Source: Platanthera guangdongensis
Lineage: Eukaryota > Streptophyta > Magnoliopsida > Asparagales > Orchidaceae
NCBI GenBank assembly: GCA_039583875.1
Contig: CM077166.1
Location: forward strand, 89,898,564-89,962,563
Direction: 5' to 3'
Length of the DNA: 64,000 nucleotides
The notes below the pieces were generated by a model. The model saw nothing but the letters and a program-made list of their open reading frames with translations, was not told where the DNA came from and ran no database searches. Shown piece after piece: positions 1-10,604 of the stretch. The first letter of the stretch is position 1, and each line of letters opens with the position of its first letter. The position numbers were made by a program, and so were the translations under genes.

Positions 1-1475
1 GTAATGAAAAGAATTTTCGTCTAATTGCTCGATAAACGGGTTGTCTAGGCGCGAAAGGTGGTCGGCGGCCAAGTTCTCGGCACCTCGCTTATCACGGATC
101 TCTAAGTCAAACTCCTGGAGGAGTAAGACCCAGCGAATCAAGCGAGGCTTGGCATCCGTTTTAGAGAGAAGATATTTGAGGGCCGAGTGGTCCGTAAAAA
201 CAATAATTTTTGAAAGAGTAATATAAGGGCGAAATTTGTCAAATGCGAATACTACAGCTAAGAGCTCCTTCTCGGTTGTGGTGTAATTTTCCTGTGCAGA
301 TGTGAGAGTTTTACTAGCGTAATAAATGGGGTGGAAGTTTTTGGAAATACGTTGACCTAGTACGGCTCCCACCGCATAACTACTTGCATCACACATTATT
401 TCAAATGGAAGATCCCACACCGGAGCTATCATGATTGGCGCATTAACTAATTTTTCTTTTATTAAATTGAAGGCAGCTAGACAGAGGTCATCAAAGATGA
501 ATGGGGCGTCTTTTTCTAAGAGATAGGTAAGGGGCTTGGTGATTTTGGAAAAGTCTTTTATGAAGCGGCGGTAGAAACCTGCATGACCCAGGAAACTTCT
601 TATGGCTTTTATGTTCGTAGGTGGCGGCAGTTTCTCGATAACTTCTATTTTTGCAACGTCTACTTCAATACCCCTTTCAGAAATTTTATGTCCCAAAACT
701 AACCCTTCCCTTACCATAAAATGACATTTTTCCCAATTTAAGGCGAGGTTAGTTTCTTCGCATCGCTCTAAGACTTTTTCGAGGTTCTCTAAGCAACTAT
801 CGAAGGAATTCCCGAAGACGGAGAAATCATCCATGAAGACTTCCATAATGCTTTCTACGTACTTGTCAAAGATGGCGAGCATACATCGTTGGAATGTAGC
901 CGGCGCATTGCACAATCCAAACGGCATTCTTCGGTAGGCGAAGGTGCCGAAGGGACAAGTAAACGTAGTTTTCTCCTGGTCCTCGGGGGAGATGGGGATT
1001 TGAAGATACCCCGAGAGGCCATCGAGAAAACAATAAAAGCTATGTCCGGAAAGTCGTTCTAAAATTTGATCAATGAACGGCAAGGGGAAGTGATCCTTGC
1101 GGGTGGCGTCATTCAACTTACGGTAATCTATACACATTCGCCATCCGGTCACCGTCCGAGTCGGGATTAATTCATTATTTTCATTACTTACGACCGTTAT
1201 CCCTCCCTTCTTTGGTACTACCTGTACTGGGCTAACCCACTTACTGTCGGATATAGGATAGATAATTCCTGCGTCTAACAATTTCATAACCTCGCCCTTA
1301 ACTACGTCTTTCATGTTTGGGTTTATACGGCGCTGAGGTTGTATAGAGTTACGAGAATTATCTTCCATTAAGATTTTATGAGTGCAGAAAGATGGGCTTA
1401 TGCCCTTGATATCAGATATCTGCCAAGCAATAGCTTGGCGATGCTTTTGTAAAATTGAAAGAAGTTTATTTTTTG
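1..1475 (-). CDS. RLG-1 reverse transcriptase and RNase H, partial
   Basis: The frame is open without a stop from about 1475 to the window edge. It copies element RNA into DNA and degrades the RNA strand in the particle. The RT core is plain: W-V-S-P-V-Q near 1220, [10 protein letters not shown] near 1120, the catalytic F-M-D-D-F near 830 and the [12 protein letters not shown] connection near 560. RNase H starts with M-C-D-A-S near 390, followed by [12 protein letters not shown] and TDHSALKYL. The frame is -1 relative to the protease frame, which it overlaps. Integrase would follow at left. Nothing within this part looks damaged. Confidence 0.93.
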
Positions 1476-2498
1476 TGCATCCGTGAGGTAGGCCGAAATT
1501 ATGACAGGCAGCTTAGAGTCCTTTTCTAAGAAAGCGTATTGAAGGTGCTCTGGTAGTTCTTTCAGTTCCAAGGTAGGGGGGTCATCATACGAGGTTTTGG
1601 AAATTTGTTCTTTTTCAAAAACTATGTCCTCGTACACTTTTTTATATGTAAAATTAAAAGGGGTGTTGCTAGCGGCCATGGCGGCTTCGTGCAGCGATTC
1701 ATTTGGAAAAGTAGAAGAGGAACAGAAATCAAAGAATTCTTTTTCAAAATCAGAAAGGCGGGTGGAGGATTCTTCACGTAGGTGTAGAGATTCAGTTGGA
1801 GGAGGAGGAGAGGAACAAAAATTGGAAAATTCTTCTTCAAAAGCAGAGGTGTGAGAGAAGGATTCTTCACTTACGGTATCCATGAAAAAACAGGAGTCAT
1901 CATTAGCTAGTGTGTTCTTCATCGAGGGGGTGATGGAGAAAGTTACCTCATCGTCGCCCACTCGAAGGAAGAGCTTACCATTGCTTACGTCAATGATAGC
2001 TCGGGAGGTGGCAAGGAAGGGTCGGCCAAGGATCAAGGGAACCTCGACGTCTTCTTCGATGTCCAAAATGACAAAGTCCACCGGGAAGATGAACTTGTCA
2101 ACTTTGACTAGGACGTCCTCCACTATTCCTAACGGGTATTTGACTGACCTGTCGGCTAGCTGGATACTCATTCGTGTGGGGTTGAGACTACCAATTCCTA
2201 ACTTTTTAAACAACGAGAGGGGCATAAGATTAATACTCGCACCTAAGTCGGCTAAAGCGTGTTTGACAAAGAGATCACCAAAGACACACGGGATAGAGAA
2301 ACTACCCGGGTCACTGATTTTTTTCGGTAATCCGTTTGTCAAAACCGCCGAGCACGCGGCATTTAACGTGACATGAGAAAGGTTCTCTAACTTCTTCTTG
2401 TTAGTTAGGAGGTCCTTAAGGTATTTTGCGTACTTCGGCATCTGGGATATGGCTTCGTGGAAAGGCAGATTTACGTGGATTTGCTTAAACATTTCCAA
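1398..2498 (-). CDS. RLG-1 aspartic protease region
   Basis: A 366-codon frame contiguous with gag except for the TAA at 2526-2528. Residues 84-93 carry the retropepsin active site [10 protein letters not shown], and residues near 157 carry the [12 protein letters not shown] strand typical of Ty3/gypsy proteases. The last part is a linker to RT. The frame ends at 1398 because RT continues in the -1 frame: a run of six T on the plus strand at 1469-1474 is where one more base would restore one continuous frame. This could be a deletion in a homopolymer or a frameshift site. RLG-2 has the same kind of break at the same place. Confidence 0.88.
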   Translation of the reverse strand: MEMFKQIHVNLPFHEAISQMPKYAKYLKDLLTNKKKLENLSHVTLNAACSAVLTNGLPKKISDPGSFSIPCVFGDLFVKHALADLGASINLMPLSLFKKLGIGSLNPTRMSIQLADRSVKYPLGIVEDVLVKVDKFIFPVDFVILDIEEDVEVPLILGRPFLATSRAIIDVSNGKLFLRVGDDEVTFSITPSMKNTLANDDSCFFMDTVSEESFSHTSAFEEEFSNFCSSPPPPTESLHLREESSTRLSDFEKEFFDFCSSSTFPNESLHEAAMAASNTPFNFTYKKVYEDIVFEKEQISKTSYDDPPTLELKELPEHLQYAFLEKDSKLPVIISAYLTDAQKINFFQFYKSIAKLLLGRYLISRA

Positions 2499-2525
2499 AA
2501 AACGGGTGTATTGATCATCCTGTCG

Positions 2526-4127
2526 TTATTTATTAAGTTCGGAAGGGTATGGCGGGGATGGATTATTTTTAAAGGTGGGTGGTGGAGTGAATTCTTTTTC
2601 TACGATAGGGGTGATAATTTCTTCGGCAGAGGATGGAATTTTTAAAAGGGGAACGGAGCTTTGATTTTCAAAAACGGGAGCGGAGCTTTGATTTTTAAAA
2701 ACGGGAGCGGAGCTTGCCTCGGGTTCTTCACTTACCATACCAGGAACTTTCTTCCCACTCCGAAGAGTTATAGCTTTCGCTTGCTCTCTCGGGTTGGGCT
2801 CGGTATTGGAAGGAAGAGACCCTACGGGTCGCTCAGAAATCATTTTAGCGAGCTGTCCTACCTGATTTTCTAAGTTTTTAACACTTCCGGTTAAGGTCCT
2901 AATCGTAGCGTCATTAGCATTCATGTATTTTGAAAACACTTCCTCCAAATTTGGAGGTTTTGGAAAACTTTGAGGAGGAGGTGGGGGTGGAGCAGAAAAA
3001 TCACTTTGCGGTGGCGGGCGCACAGCATTCGATGGATTGCTCCACGAAAAATTCGGATGATTTCTTAACGCAGGATTATAACTATTCGGAAAATTAAAAC
3101 CAGGAGGATGATAATTCGCAGCAGAAAAATTATTAAAAGCAGTTCTAGGCATATTATTTACATAATCCAAATGTTCGGCGGGAGGAGTTGCAGATTCCCA
3201 TACCTGAGGGGCGGAGGCAGCAGTCATCTCCGTAATTTTTTTGCTTAATATTTCAACTTGCAGTGCGAGTTGTGAGACGTTGTCCACTTCAAAGAGACCT
3301 GCAGGTTTGTTTGGGCGGGACCTAGGCACATTCCACTGGTAAGTGTTCATGGCCATGTCTTCAAACAGCTCAAGAGCTGCTTCCGGGGTCTTATGGTTTA
3401 AAGTACCGCCAGAAGCTGCGTCTATCATTTGCTTCGTGCTTTGATTTAGCCCATTATAAAACGTCTGCACCTGCAACCATACAGGCAGAGCGTGATGTGG
3501 GCATCGTCTTAATAATTCTTTAAATCTTTCCCAGGTTTCGTAAAGGGTCTCAGAGTCTATCTGTCCAAAGGCAGAAATGTCATTCCTAAGTTTAGCTGTT
3601 TTAGCAGGCGGAAAATACTTGGCCAAAAATTTTTCAGTTAATTGCGTCCAAGTAGTTATGCTATTTTTAGGAAGGGTGTTCAGCCACTGCTTAGCCTTAA
3701 TTCTAAGAGAGAAAGGAAATAATCTTAGCCTAATAGCATCATTTGTGACACCATTTATCTTGAAGGTGTCACAAATCTCAAGAAAGCTGGCTATGTGTGC
3801 GTTCGGGTCTTCATCTTGAAGCCCGTCAAATTGCACATACTGCTGCACCATTTGAATTATGCTAGGCTTCAGTTCAAAATTATTATTATTTATTACAGGG
3901 CGAACTATACTCGTTTCTGTACCCTCGAGATTTGGTCGTGCATAATAGGACATAGGCCTTTGCACGACTTCCTCCACGTTGGGTTCTGCCATTCTTAAGG
4001 TAGAAAATGACTCGGAATCCTCAACCGGCACTTGGGTAGTAGGGCCTTGAAATCGCGATCTTCTCCGAAGAGTACGCTCAATTTCGTGGTCCAGGTCCAA
4101 AGTAACCGACGGACTACCGCGGGTCAT
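2526..4127 (-). CDS. RLG-1 Gag
   Basis: A 533-residue capsid protein that packages element RNA. The start is the ATG at 4127, about 650 nt after the PBS, in the leader of the genomic RNA. Residues about 85-270 form the retrotransposon Gag domain, with W-L-N-T-L-P near 148, a TWTQLTEKFLAKYFP stretch near 160-173 and RCPHHALP near 208-215. Residues about 330-400 are rich in Pro, Asn and Ser, and the C-terminal part repeats a short S-S-A-P-V-F/L-K/E-N/I unit three times. No CCHC zinc knuckle is present, as usual for this branch. The TAA that ends it aligns with a Glu codon in the related RLG-2, so it probably replaced a sense codon. Confidence 0.9.
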   Translation of the reverse strand: MTRGSPSVTLDLDHEIERTLRRRSRFQGPTTQVPVEDSESFSTLRMAEPNVEEVVQRPMSYYARPNLEGTETSIVRPVINNNNFELKPSIIQMVQQYVQFDGLQDEDPNAHIASFLEICDTFKINGVTNDAIRLRLFPFSLRIKAKQWLNTLPKNSITTWTQLTEKFLAKYFPPAKTAKLRNDISAFGQIDSETLYETWERFKELLRRCPHHALPVWLQVQTFYNGLNQSTKQMIDAASGGTLNHKTPEAALELFEDMAMNTYQWNVPRSRPNKPAGLFEVDNVSQLALQVEILSKKITEMTAASAPQVWESATPPAEHLDYVNNMPRTAFNNFSAANYHPPGFNFPNSYNPALRNHPNFSWSNPSNAVRPPPQSDFSAPPPPPPQSFPKPPNLEEVFSKYMNANDATIRTLTGSVKNLENQVGQLAKMISERPVGSLPSNTEPNPREQAKAITLRSGKKVPGMVSEEPEASSAPVFKNQSSAPVFENQSSVPLLKIPSSAEEIITPIVEKEFTPPPTFKNNPSPPYPSELNK

Positions 4128-4389
4128 ACACTAGAAGAAAAGAGGAGAAGCAAGACTAAAAAGTAAAAAAAACTAATGAAGTTGGAAAATTTTTTGAAAT
4201 AGATTTTTTATATTTTAACTCCCGAACTTCCCAAGGGCTACCCGGTGAAGGGTTCGCAAGGTACTAGACAAGATAGTGGCATTTAGAGCCACTTTGCCCT
4301 TTTCGAGAGAGTTAGGTGGTGTAGAAAATTTTGTGATGTGGGTTTCTATTACGAATGCGGTAATTAAAATCCAGCCACTTATCTCTGTG

Positions 4390-4712
4390 CGAGTAGGCGG
4401 AAATGAAAAGCTATACTCACGCACTCGTCAGAAAATTAAAACACACCCACTCGACAGAAAGTAAACACACTCTACTGAAATAAAGCCTGCCAATTAACTC
4501 AAGTGAGTAGGCGGAAAAATAAAATACGCACACTTGCTTGAAATAAACCAGCCAATTAACTCAAGTGAGTAGGCGGAAAAAATAAAAGATACGCACACTT
4601 AACAAAATCCAGCCAATTAACTCAAGTGAGTAGGCGGAAAAATTAAAAATACGCACACTTAACAAAATCCAGCCAATTAACTCAAGTGAGTAGGCGGAAA
4701 AAATTTAAGAAG
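4390..4712 (-). repeat. Tandem repeats in the RLG-1 leader
   Basis: Four to five imperfect copies of a unit of about 62 bp lie between PBS and gag. Each contains AACTCAAGTGAGTAGGCGG followed by an A run. On the coding strand this reads CCGCCTACTCACTTGAGTT. The same unit occurs in RLG-2 at 58365-58695, but there it is inside the LTR, upstream of the PBS. Confidence 0.85.
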
Positions 4713-4778
4713 GAGGCTGAGAAAGAGAAGTGATAAAATTAATATATTCGCGTTTTCAATTTATCAACAAGCGTTGCT

Positions 4779-4796
4779 TCCCCGGCAACGGCGCCA
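4779..4796 (-). promoter_or_regulatory. RLG-1 primer binding site (tRNA-Asp)
   Basis: On the minus strand this reads TGGCGCCGTTGCCGGGGA, complementary to the 3' end of plant tRNA-Asp. It starts a few bases inside the LTR end and fixes both the LTR boundary and the direction of the element. Confidence 0.93.
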
Positions 4797-5880
4797 AAAA
4801 CTTGATTGTCTCTGAGATATCTGCAAAGAGAAAATACCAAACTAACAATTCATCAAGGCAAGTATACCTATCGAAATGCAGCTAGGGGACACAAGTGTCG
4901 TATTGAAATCCGGGAACAGTTGAGTAAGCTTACTCACACGAAATCTATTATTTTATCGACGGCAAAATAAGGTTTGGCTAAATGTACTAAAAGAAGAGAA
5001 CTACTTGTATGAACAGATAAAGAGAGCTAAAAGAGCGATTAACTTAAGCTTAGTAACGATGAAGGGAAAATGCACTCGATCAGAAATCACCTCGGCAAGA
5101 GTGGTTAGAAAAATACGATAAATTAACCTAAGCTAATTAGGGTAAAGGTCTTTGACCGTGGAGGTTCCATGAATATTGACACGCTTCTCTCGAAGGCCGT
5201 GCCTAACTGAGTTTAGGAAGGTCCGACCGACTTTCGCCTAAATCGGAGGCCTAAAACTCGCTTAACGCGGTGAACCCCTCTAATGGATTTTACTCCAATC
5301 CGGGAGATTTGAACGTCTGCCTCTCTCGAGGGGTGCGAACAACTCCCTTTACTCTTGAGTGCTCATTTCAAACCTTCGGCCTCTCGGCTAGCCCAGAATG
5401 AAAGCAAAGGTGGAGAGTATATATCGATAATATACCTCCAACCCGTGATAAATCAAGAGTAATTCAAAGCTAAACCCTAAAAAGGAAAGGTAAGATTCAA
5501 AGCATCATAACCTAATCACTCGAACCTCGGATCAATTAGATCGAGTACATGGAGGATTAGTTAATCATGGTGAGGTGGAAGAGGGAGATGAGTAGAAGAA
5601 AAATACTGAAAACAGAGCAGGAACGAAAAAGAAAACAACACTTTTTATTAAGAGAAACAGTGATCTTACAGCTTGAAAACCAGAGATTACAAGAACATGA
5701 AAAGAAAACTACACTATCATTAGCATCATACTACAGAAAGAAGCTAGGAGCTAATACAGGAAAAGCATAAAGCTAGAGCTACGAACTAGAAATGAAAATA
5801 CATGCTTAAAAGTTCAGAAAAACAAAGGACAGAACCTCCCCTCTCAAAGCGAAAGTTCCCTAAAACCCCTGGAGTTGGGC

Positions 5881-5890
5881 TCTATTTATA
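5881..5890 (-). promoter_or_regulatory. RLG-1 LTR TATA box
   Basis: The minus strand reads TATAAATAGA, directly after the inverted-repeat array. RLG-2 has TATAAATTG in the corresponding position. Confidence 0.75.
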
Positions 5891-5904
5891 GAATTTTTTC
5901 GGGT

Positions 5905-6395
5905 CGGGTCACGCCCCCCTGTCACGCCCTGGTCGGGCGTGACCCTGGGGCGTGACACATTCGGCGCGACTTTTTCGGGCAGGAATTGAATTCTGACGGA
6001 GTTGTTGCGGTACACGCCCACTGGTCATGCCCTGGTAGGGCGTGACCCTGGGGCGTGTTCTTTGCGGCGTGACTTCTTCGGGCTGAAATTGAATGCTGGA
6101 GGTGACGGGCGGAATTGCTGAAGTACACGCCCATATGTCACGCCCGGGTCAGGCGTGACCCTGGGGCGTGACACTTTCGGTGCGACGGTGGAGCGGGAAA
6201 AACGAGCGCGCTGCGGTGATTCCTCGGAACCTGGGGACACGCCTCTAGTACACGCCCGTGTCGGGTGTGACACGGGCGTGACCGAGGGCGTGTACACTAA
6301 GTTTCCATGGAATGCAGTTTCGGACCAATTGCTTCATTCCTCTGGGTACACGCCCTAGGTACACGCCCTGGTAGGGCGTGACCTTGGGGCGTGTC
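5905..6395. repeat. CACGCCC/GGGCGTG inverted-repeat array in RLG-1 U3
   Basis: Several copies of GTCACGCCC and GGGCGTGAC in facing pairs with short spacers (for example arms of 9 bp around TGGTC near 5922-5942). The array ends about 15-20 bp upstream of the TATA box. It is rich in CpG compared with the surrounding AT-rich LTR. Confidence 0.85.
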
Positions 6396-6557
6396 ACAGC
6401 AAACTTCGGCTGAAAGCCGTGAAAACCTGCAAAAAGCAGAAAAAATGCATTAGCGACAAAAATATATACAAAGGGGAATCAAAACAAGTACTTTACAAGA
6501 CATGATTGGCTTTAAAACCCCGAAAATATCCTAATAAAATTGACTGCAAACGTATTA

Positions 6558-6857
6558 TCACTTATGCCCTTCATCCTCATATTTTTCTAGAGCTTGCCTT
6601 TGCTCATCTAGCTTGATTTGCAATGCTACAATCAGAGAACTATAATCAGTAGTGGTGGCAGGCTGTGGAGCAATTGTCTGTAGGGCTTTCTTATAGTTCT
6701 GGCTTCTTCTTTTGAAGACCTGGAACTTCCTCTTCTTGGCTCTAACAGCCTCTTCATCCTCTGAAGCAGAGGTGCTGACTATGTCTACTCTATCTTTAGG
6801 ACTAGGAGGTAACTCCTTCTCAGTCCTTTGTGGTTCCTCGGCATCCTTTGGCTTCTG
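6558..6857 (-). pseudogene. RLC-A accessory ORF, 3' part
   Basis: About 100 codons ending with a stop at 6558. The stretch is basic and then helical: a cluster R-A-K-K-R-K-F-Q-V-F-K-R-R resembles a nuclear localisation signal, and the last 40 residues (LQIKLDEQRQALEKYEDEGHK at the end) look like a coiled coil. The upstream half is at 16317-17636. Element B separates them, and the reading frame matches across the gap when the 5-bp target copy is counted once. Its function is unknown. Confidence 0.75.
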
Positions 6858-9160
6858 TGTAACGCCCCGAAACTCAAAGGAGCAAAAGGGGGACGTTTTG
6901 GGCCAGTTTGGGTTCTGGTAGCAGGCACACGGCCTGGGACACGGGCATGTCCCAGGGCGTGTCAAGCGTGTGTCGACACTTAGCCGTGAAGACGTCGAGA
7001 TTTACTCGACGATTCGTCGAGAGTGGGCTCACGGCCTGCGATACGGGCGTGTCGCAGGGCGTGTCGACCCATGTCGACACTTAGCCGCGAAGACGTCGAG
7101 ATTTACTCGACGATTCATCGAGAGTGGGCACACGGCCTGCGATACGGGCGTGTCGCAGGGCGTGTCGACCCGTGTCGACGATCGTCCCGGGGAGTCGTCG
7201 AGATTCGCTCGACGATCGTCGAGACAAGGCACACGGCCTAGGACACGGGCGTTTCCAAGGCCGTGTCATCAAGTCGTCGATCTTCACTCGACAAAGTGTC
7301 CCGTGTACACGGCCTGGGGCCCAGGCGTGTCAATGTGACACAGGTAAGGACACGGGCGTGTCCTAGAACCTGTGCAGTGCTCGGGTTGAAAATGGGGAAA
7401 AATCATGGGGTACACGGCCGGCCACATGGCCGTGTGAGGTGGAACACGGGCGTGTCAGCTCGAACACGGGCGTGTTCGATACCCGTGTGAGCTTTCAGGA
7501 GATTCGATTTTGACGGCGAATGAGGCACACGACCCTAGACACGGGCGTGTGCCAGGCCGTGTTCGGTCCAGATTGGGCATTTCAGCCCCAAATCGAAGCC
7601 GTTCATTTCTTTAACTGAAGATTCAACGGCTGAGGGTTGTTACTGAGAGGATATACCCGTGAGTGGACTTGGAAAACCCTCACTTTTCATACCTTATCAT
7701 CTTTCTAAATCCTTGGAGAGAGAGGAGAGCCAAGGGAGGAAGAAGGAGCTAGATCCGCCATTGGAGGAGCTTCGGAGCTCCGAATCGCAAGCCGACTCCG
7801 ACTCCACGGAGGCAACGCTAGTGCGGTGATTTCCATCCGATTACTTTTCAATGGCGCAAAAGAGGAACTCAAGGGTAACGATCCTCATCTTGAGCATGAA
7901 TAGCTCTCTTTCTTAGCATAGGAAGCCCGCTCTCGCGAGTTTGCGGAGAGTTGGAGGCGTTCCTTCGGGTAGATATGTGAAGTCCCCGTTGTTTAGAGTC
8001 CGTATGCGAGAACGGACATAGGCATGATGTGTGAAGCCTATCCGGACATGTTGGTCTGGATCGGTGATGTTTCATTGCATAATGCCGGAGAAGACTCCAT
8101 GCTATTGGTTGTTTTTTGGGTTTTCTACACGGTAGATTACAGCAGGGAGCCTTGGGGACTAACCCAAAGGTACACCCGGAAAACTGGGCGGATACGAGAT
8201 CTTGCCAACTTGGTGGCTTGAGAGCCAACTTGAACATAACCGGGTTATGTGAATTGTGATGGAAATGGGACTCGGCGGAAGTTTGACCCGCGCAAATGGC
8301 TTAAATTGTCGTTGCGATGTGAGCACGGGTTAGATGGAACCGTACCCGTTCTATGTCGTTCGGTTAAAGAGACCTAAAGGCACGTGGCACTTACCGTTGG
8401 CATAGAGTAGGGTCTTCGGCGGTCAATGGCTTAAATTGTCGTGACCCAGGCCAGGAAGACAAATTGCTCATAGGTTTGGCCGTCCAAGTGGCGGTGGTGA
8501 GTCCAGAATGTTAATGGCTTTAATTGACGTGACATCGACCGGTTCACCGAGACTGTGCCCTGAGTGCACGGGGCGTGTGGCCTAGCGAGCCAACGTCTGT
8601 GATGAAATGACTATTGTTATAAATTGCTAGCTTATGCTAATGAAATGCAGGGAAGGAGCATCACCGCCCCGAGTTGGGGGCGGGATCGTTATAATTTGGT
8701 CAGCATTGCTGACTGTTGCCTTGTTTTGCCACCGTGCGGTGGTTTGTTGCTTGTAGGTGCAGCTGGACCAAGCGGTCAATAGCGGGCTAAAGCCCTTTTT
8801 GCGAAGCCGGCCCTCGAAGGCCCAAATGGAAGTGTTTACTGTTTTATTCATGTATGACCGACCTGCGTGCCGTGGTTTGTAAAACATGTAATATTCAAGT
8901 GAAACATTTTGTAAGGCCTTAAGGCTTGTTTTGGGTATTTTGTATAACATTCCTATTTTGTATTAGTGGACATTCGTGCTTTGATGCTGGGTTCTTGTTT
9001 ACAACATTTATAAACTGCTTCCGCTAGAATGCTCTGTGTAGGACGTTGAGATTGGTTGGATGGTTTCCATAAGTAACCACCCGGTCTGTTTGTGGCATAC
9101 GACGTCGGGCTCCGGCCGGACCTACTGCTTTATGCTATGTGACGGATAGGGGGTGTTACA
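6858..9160 (+). repeat. RLG-B 5' LTR
   Basis: 2303 bp, closely matching 14014-16315 with a few dozen differences by eye, many of them C/T or G/A. It starts TGTAACGCCCC and ends GGGGGTGTTACA. U3 begins with the inverted-repeat array. Its own TATA box is not clear; GGATATACCCG near 7645 is a weak candidate. The short ORFs predicted here are translations of the repeat. Confidence 0.93.
6918..7570. repeat. Inverted-repeat array in RLG-B U3 (5' LTR copy)
   Basis: Two interleaved modules. One is CACGGCC plus facing arms such as CTGCGACAC/GTGTCGCAG around GGGC (and GGACACGGGCGTGTCC-like forms). The other is TCGAC-based: CTCGACGA and TCGTCGAG around one base, and GTGTCGAC/GTCGACAC around CCAT near 7060. 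The same array is at 14077-14720 in the 3' LTR. Confidence 0.9.
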
Positions 9161-9163
9161 ATT

Positions 9164-9173
9164 TGGTATCAGA
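9164..9173 (+). promoter_or_regulatory. RLG-B primer binding site (initiator tRNA-Met)
   Basis: TGGTATCAGA lies three bases after the 5' LTR end. It matches the first ten bases of the initiator-Met complement and then diverges. Confidence 0.85.
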
Positions 9174-9384
9174 CTACTGGTTTTGGTCAGGCTTAACGTG
9201 AATTCGTGGTCAAATTCTAGTTATGGGGTGGTGAGCACATTGTGTGCGTCATCGTTATAATGGTAAAAGAACCCATGAATGTCCACTTAGGAATGAAAAT
9301 ACTCATGTTTGAGGAACCTGCGTGTTCCTATAATTGCTGTTTGCAATTTATTTGGTCGCTTAACGATGTTTTGTACCACTATAG

Positions 9385-10528
9385 GTGACCAGAAGTGGTG
9401 TTGGGCCGTCAGAATGCCGAGTTTCTGAGGCTAGTAGTGCACCGGATGTTGCTCCCGCAACACCTCTGTCGGCCGAGAATATTCGATTGGTGGCTGAAGC
9501 GGTGTTGGCCATGATTAATGCGCAGCCTGGAAGGCAAACGCAGCAGCCCGCTCCTGTGATTGAGCAAGAACCTCTGCAAGAGGCTGAGCCGAGGAGAGTG
9601 GAACAAGTGGTTGTAGAACCGGTGGTGCCAAGGAGGGCAACTGAGAGGCAGCTAAAGCATGTAATGAGCTTTAACCCTCCGTTATTCTCGGGGTTGGGAA
9701 CCCCATCTAAGGCTGAAGACTGGCTCTCCAGGGTGAAGAGAGTCATGACAGCAACGGAGACGGAGGAGTGGCAAATGACCACCATCGCTACGTTCCTTTT
9801 GGACGGTGAAGCGAGAATGTGGTGGGAAGGATTGGAGCTGCATCATTTGAGAGGTAGACAACTTGTAGATGTTCCGATGGAAGAGTTCTCGGGATTGTTC
9901 TTAGCAAGATACCTCCCCTCTACTCAGAGGATTTCGATGGAGAATGAGTTCCTGAAGTTGGTATAGGGTGAGAGGAGCGTGGATGAATATCTCCACGAGT
10001 TCACTCGTTTGAGTCGTTATGCTAGCTCCACCATCATGGATGAGGAGCGCAAGACTAATCGCTTATACGAAGGGTTGAGGGATGAGTTGAGGTTACTACT
10101 CTCGGGGCCGATGACGCAGGGTTTCTTAACCTTGGTCAATACTGCCTGATCCTTGGAGAAGGACATGAAGAACGTACAAGCAAAGAAAAGCTTGGGTGAG
10201 AAGAAATCTGAGTTTAAAGTGCCGAGTACTTCAAAGTCCGGCTATCGGAGGGCTTTCAAAAAGCATAGGACTTCGGGTCCAGCTCCTTCTGGCACTTCTG
10301 GGGCGACTACGAGTCTGACCCCGGGCGCGTGCTTTACATGTGGAAAGACGGGGCATTTCGCCCGTGATTGTTGGAGCGGACGTCCTTAGTCCGAGAGGAG
10401 GCCAGGAGCTACTTATGAAGAGAAGGGAAAGGCGGTGGAGTCGACCGCATCCCATTATGCTCCGGCCCAACCAAGGGTCTATAATCTTGGCCAACAGGAG
10501 GCCATTAAACAAGCTGATGTGGTGACAG
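9385..10528 (+). pseudogene. RLG-B Gag
   Basis: Capsid and nucleocapsid protein. One frame runs from about 9385 to the intron donor at 10528, broken by stops at 9964-9966 (TAG), 10149-10151 (TGA) and 10387-10389 (TAG). The Gag domain has FNPPLFSG near 9673, W-W-E-G near 9821 and a sequence like FLARYLPS near 9899. The zinc knuckle C-F-T-C-G-K-T-G-H-F-A-R-D-C lies at 10330-10371. No in-frame ATG is obvious at the start: a TAG at 9382 precedes a GTG, so the true start is damaged or upstream. Two of the three stops fit a C to T change of CAG. Confidence 0.85.
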
Positions 10529-10604
10529 GTACGATTTAATTTATAGTAAGTCAATTTCTTTAAATTCTTGTTATGCACATGTTACCTTACCACTGCTTGT
10601 TTAG
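10529..10604 (+). other. Spliceosomal intron between gag and protease of RLG-B
   Basis: 76 nt, GT...AG, about 70 percent A+T in a roughly 50 percent GC context, donor ACAG/GTACGA and acceptor TGCTTGTTTAG/GA. It carries stops in the gag frame (TAA at 10537). Its length is not a multiple of three: gag is in one frame and protease in the next, and removal joins them through a split Gly codon (phase 1). The joined context, V-V-T-G then a beta strand then D-T-G-A-S, is what the family has without an intron. A CTTAC branch-like element lies about 15 nt upstream of the acceptor. Confidence 0.75.

Larger units (their letters stand above)
1..6458 (-). mobile_element. RLG-1: Ty3/gypsy LTR retrotransposon, Athila/Tat-like, 5' part
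   Basis: Read on the minus strand the order is 5' LTR (6458 to 4803), tRNA-Asp primer site, leader with tandem repeats, gag, protease, then RT and RNase H running off the left edge. Integrase and the 3' LTR are outside the window. The tRNA-Asp PBS, a gag without zinc knuckle and the [10 protein letters not shown] protease motif point to the non-chromovirus Athila/Tat branch. It sits about 100 bp beyond the accessory-ORF stop of RLC-A, so it inserted into that element. Only one nonsense codon (2526-2528) and one frame break (about 1470) are seen, so it is fairly young. Confidence 0.9.
4803..6458 (-). repeat. RLG-1 5' LTR
   Basis: The minus-strand LTR starts TGTCGCTAATGC at 6458 and ends ...ACAATCA at 4803, just before the PBS; about 1656 bp. 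U3 holds the CACGCCC/GGGCGTG inverted repeats, then a TATA box. The outer boundary is set by similarity to the RLG-2 LTR start, because the second LTR of RLG-1 is outside the window. Several segments match the RLG-2 LTR, such as GGAACCTCCACGG and GCTAGCCGAGAGGCC. Confidence 0.75.

Noticed and set aside
1463..1478. Canonical -1 slippery heptamer in RLG-1
   Set aside because: The A run does not fit the X XXY YYZ phase in the zero frame, and RLG-2 has no matching heptamer, so a classical signal is not claimed.
5567..5770. Small Lys/Arg-rich ORF in the RLG-1 LTR
   Set aside because: It lies within the LTR on the antisense strand and has no recognisable domain or counterpart in RLG-2.
6970..7490. 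Several overlapping ORFs on both strands in the RLG-B LTR
   Set aside because: They are translations of the inverted-repeat array, which contains few stop codons in any frame, and they recur in the other LTR. No domain is recognisable.
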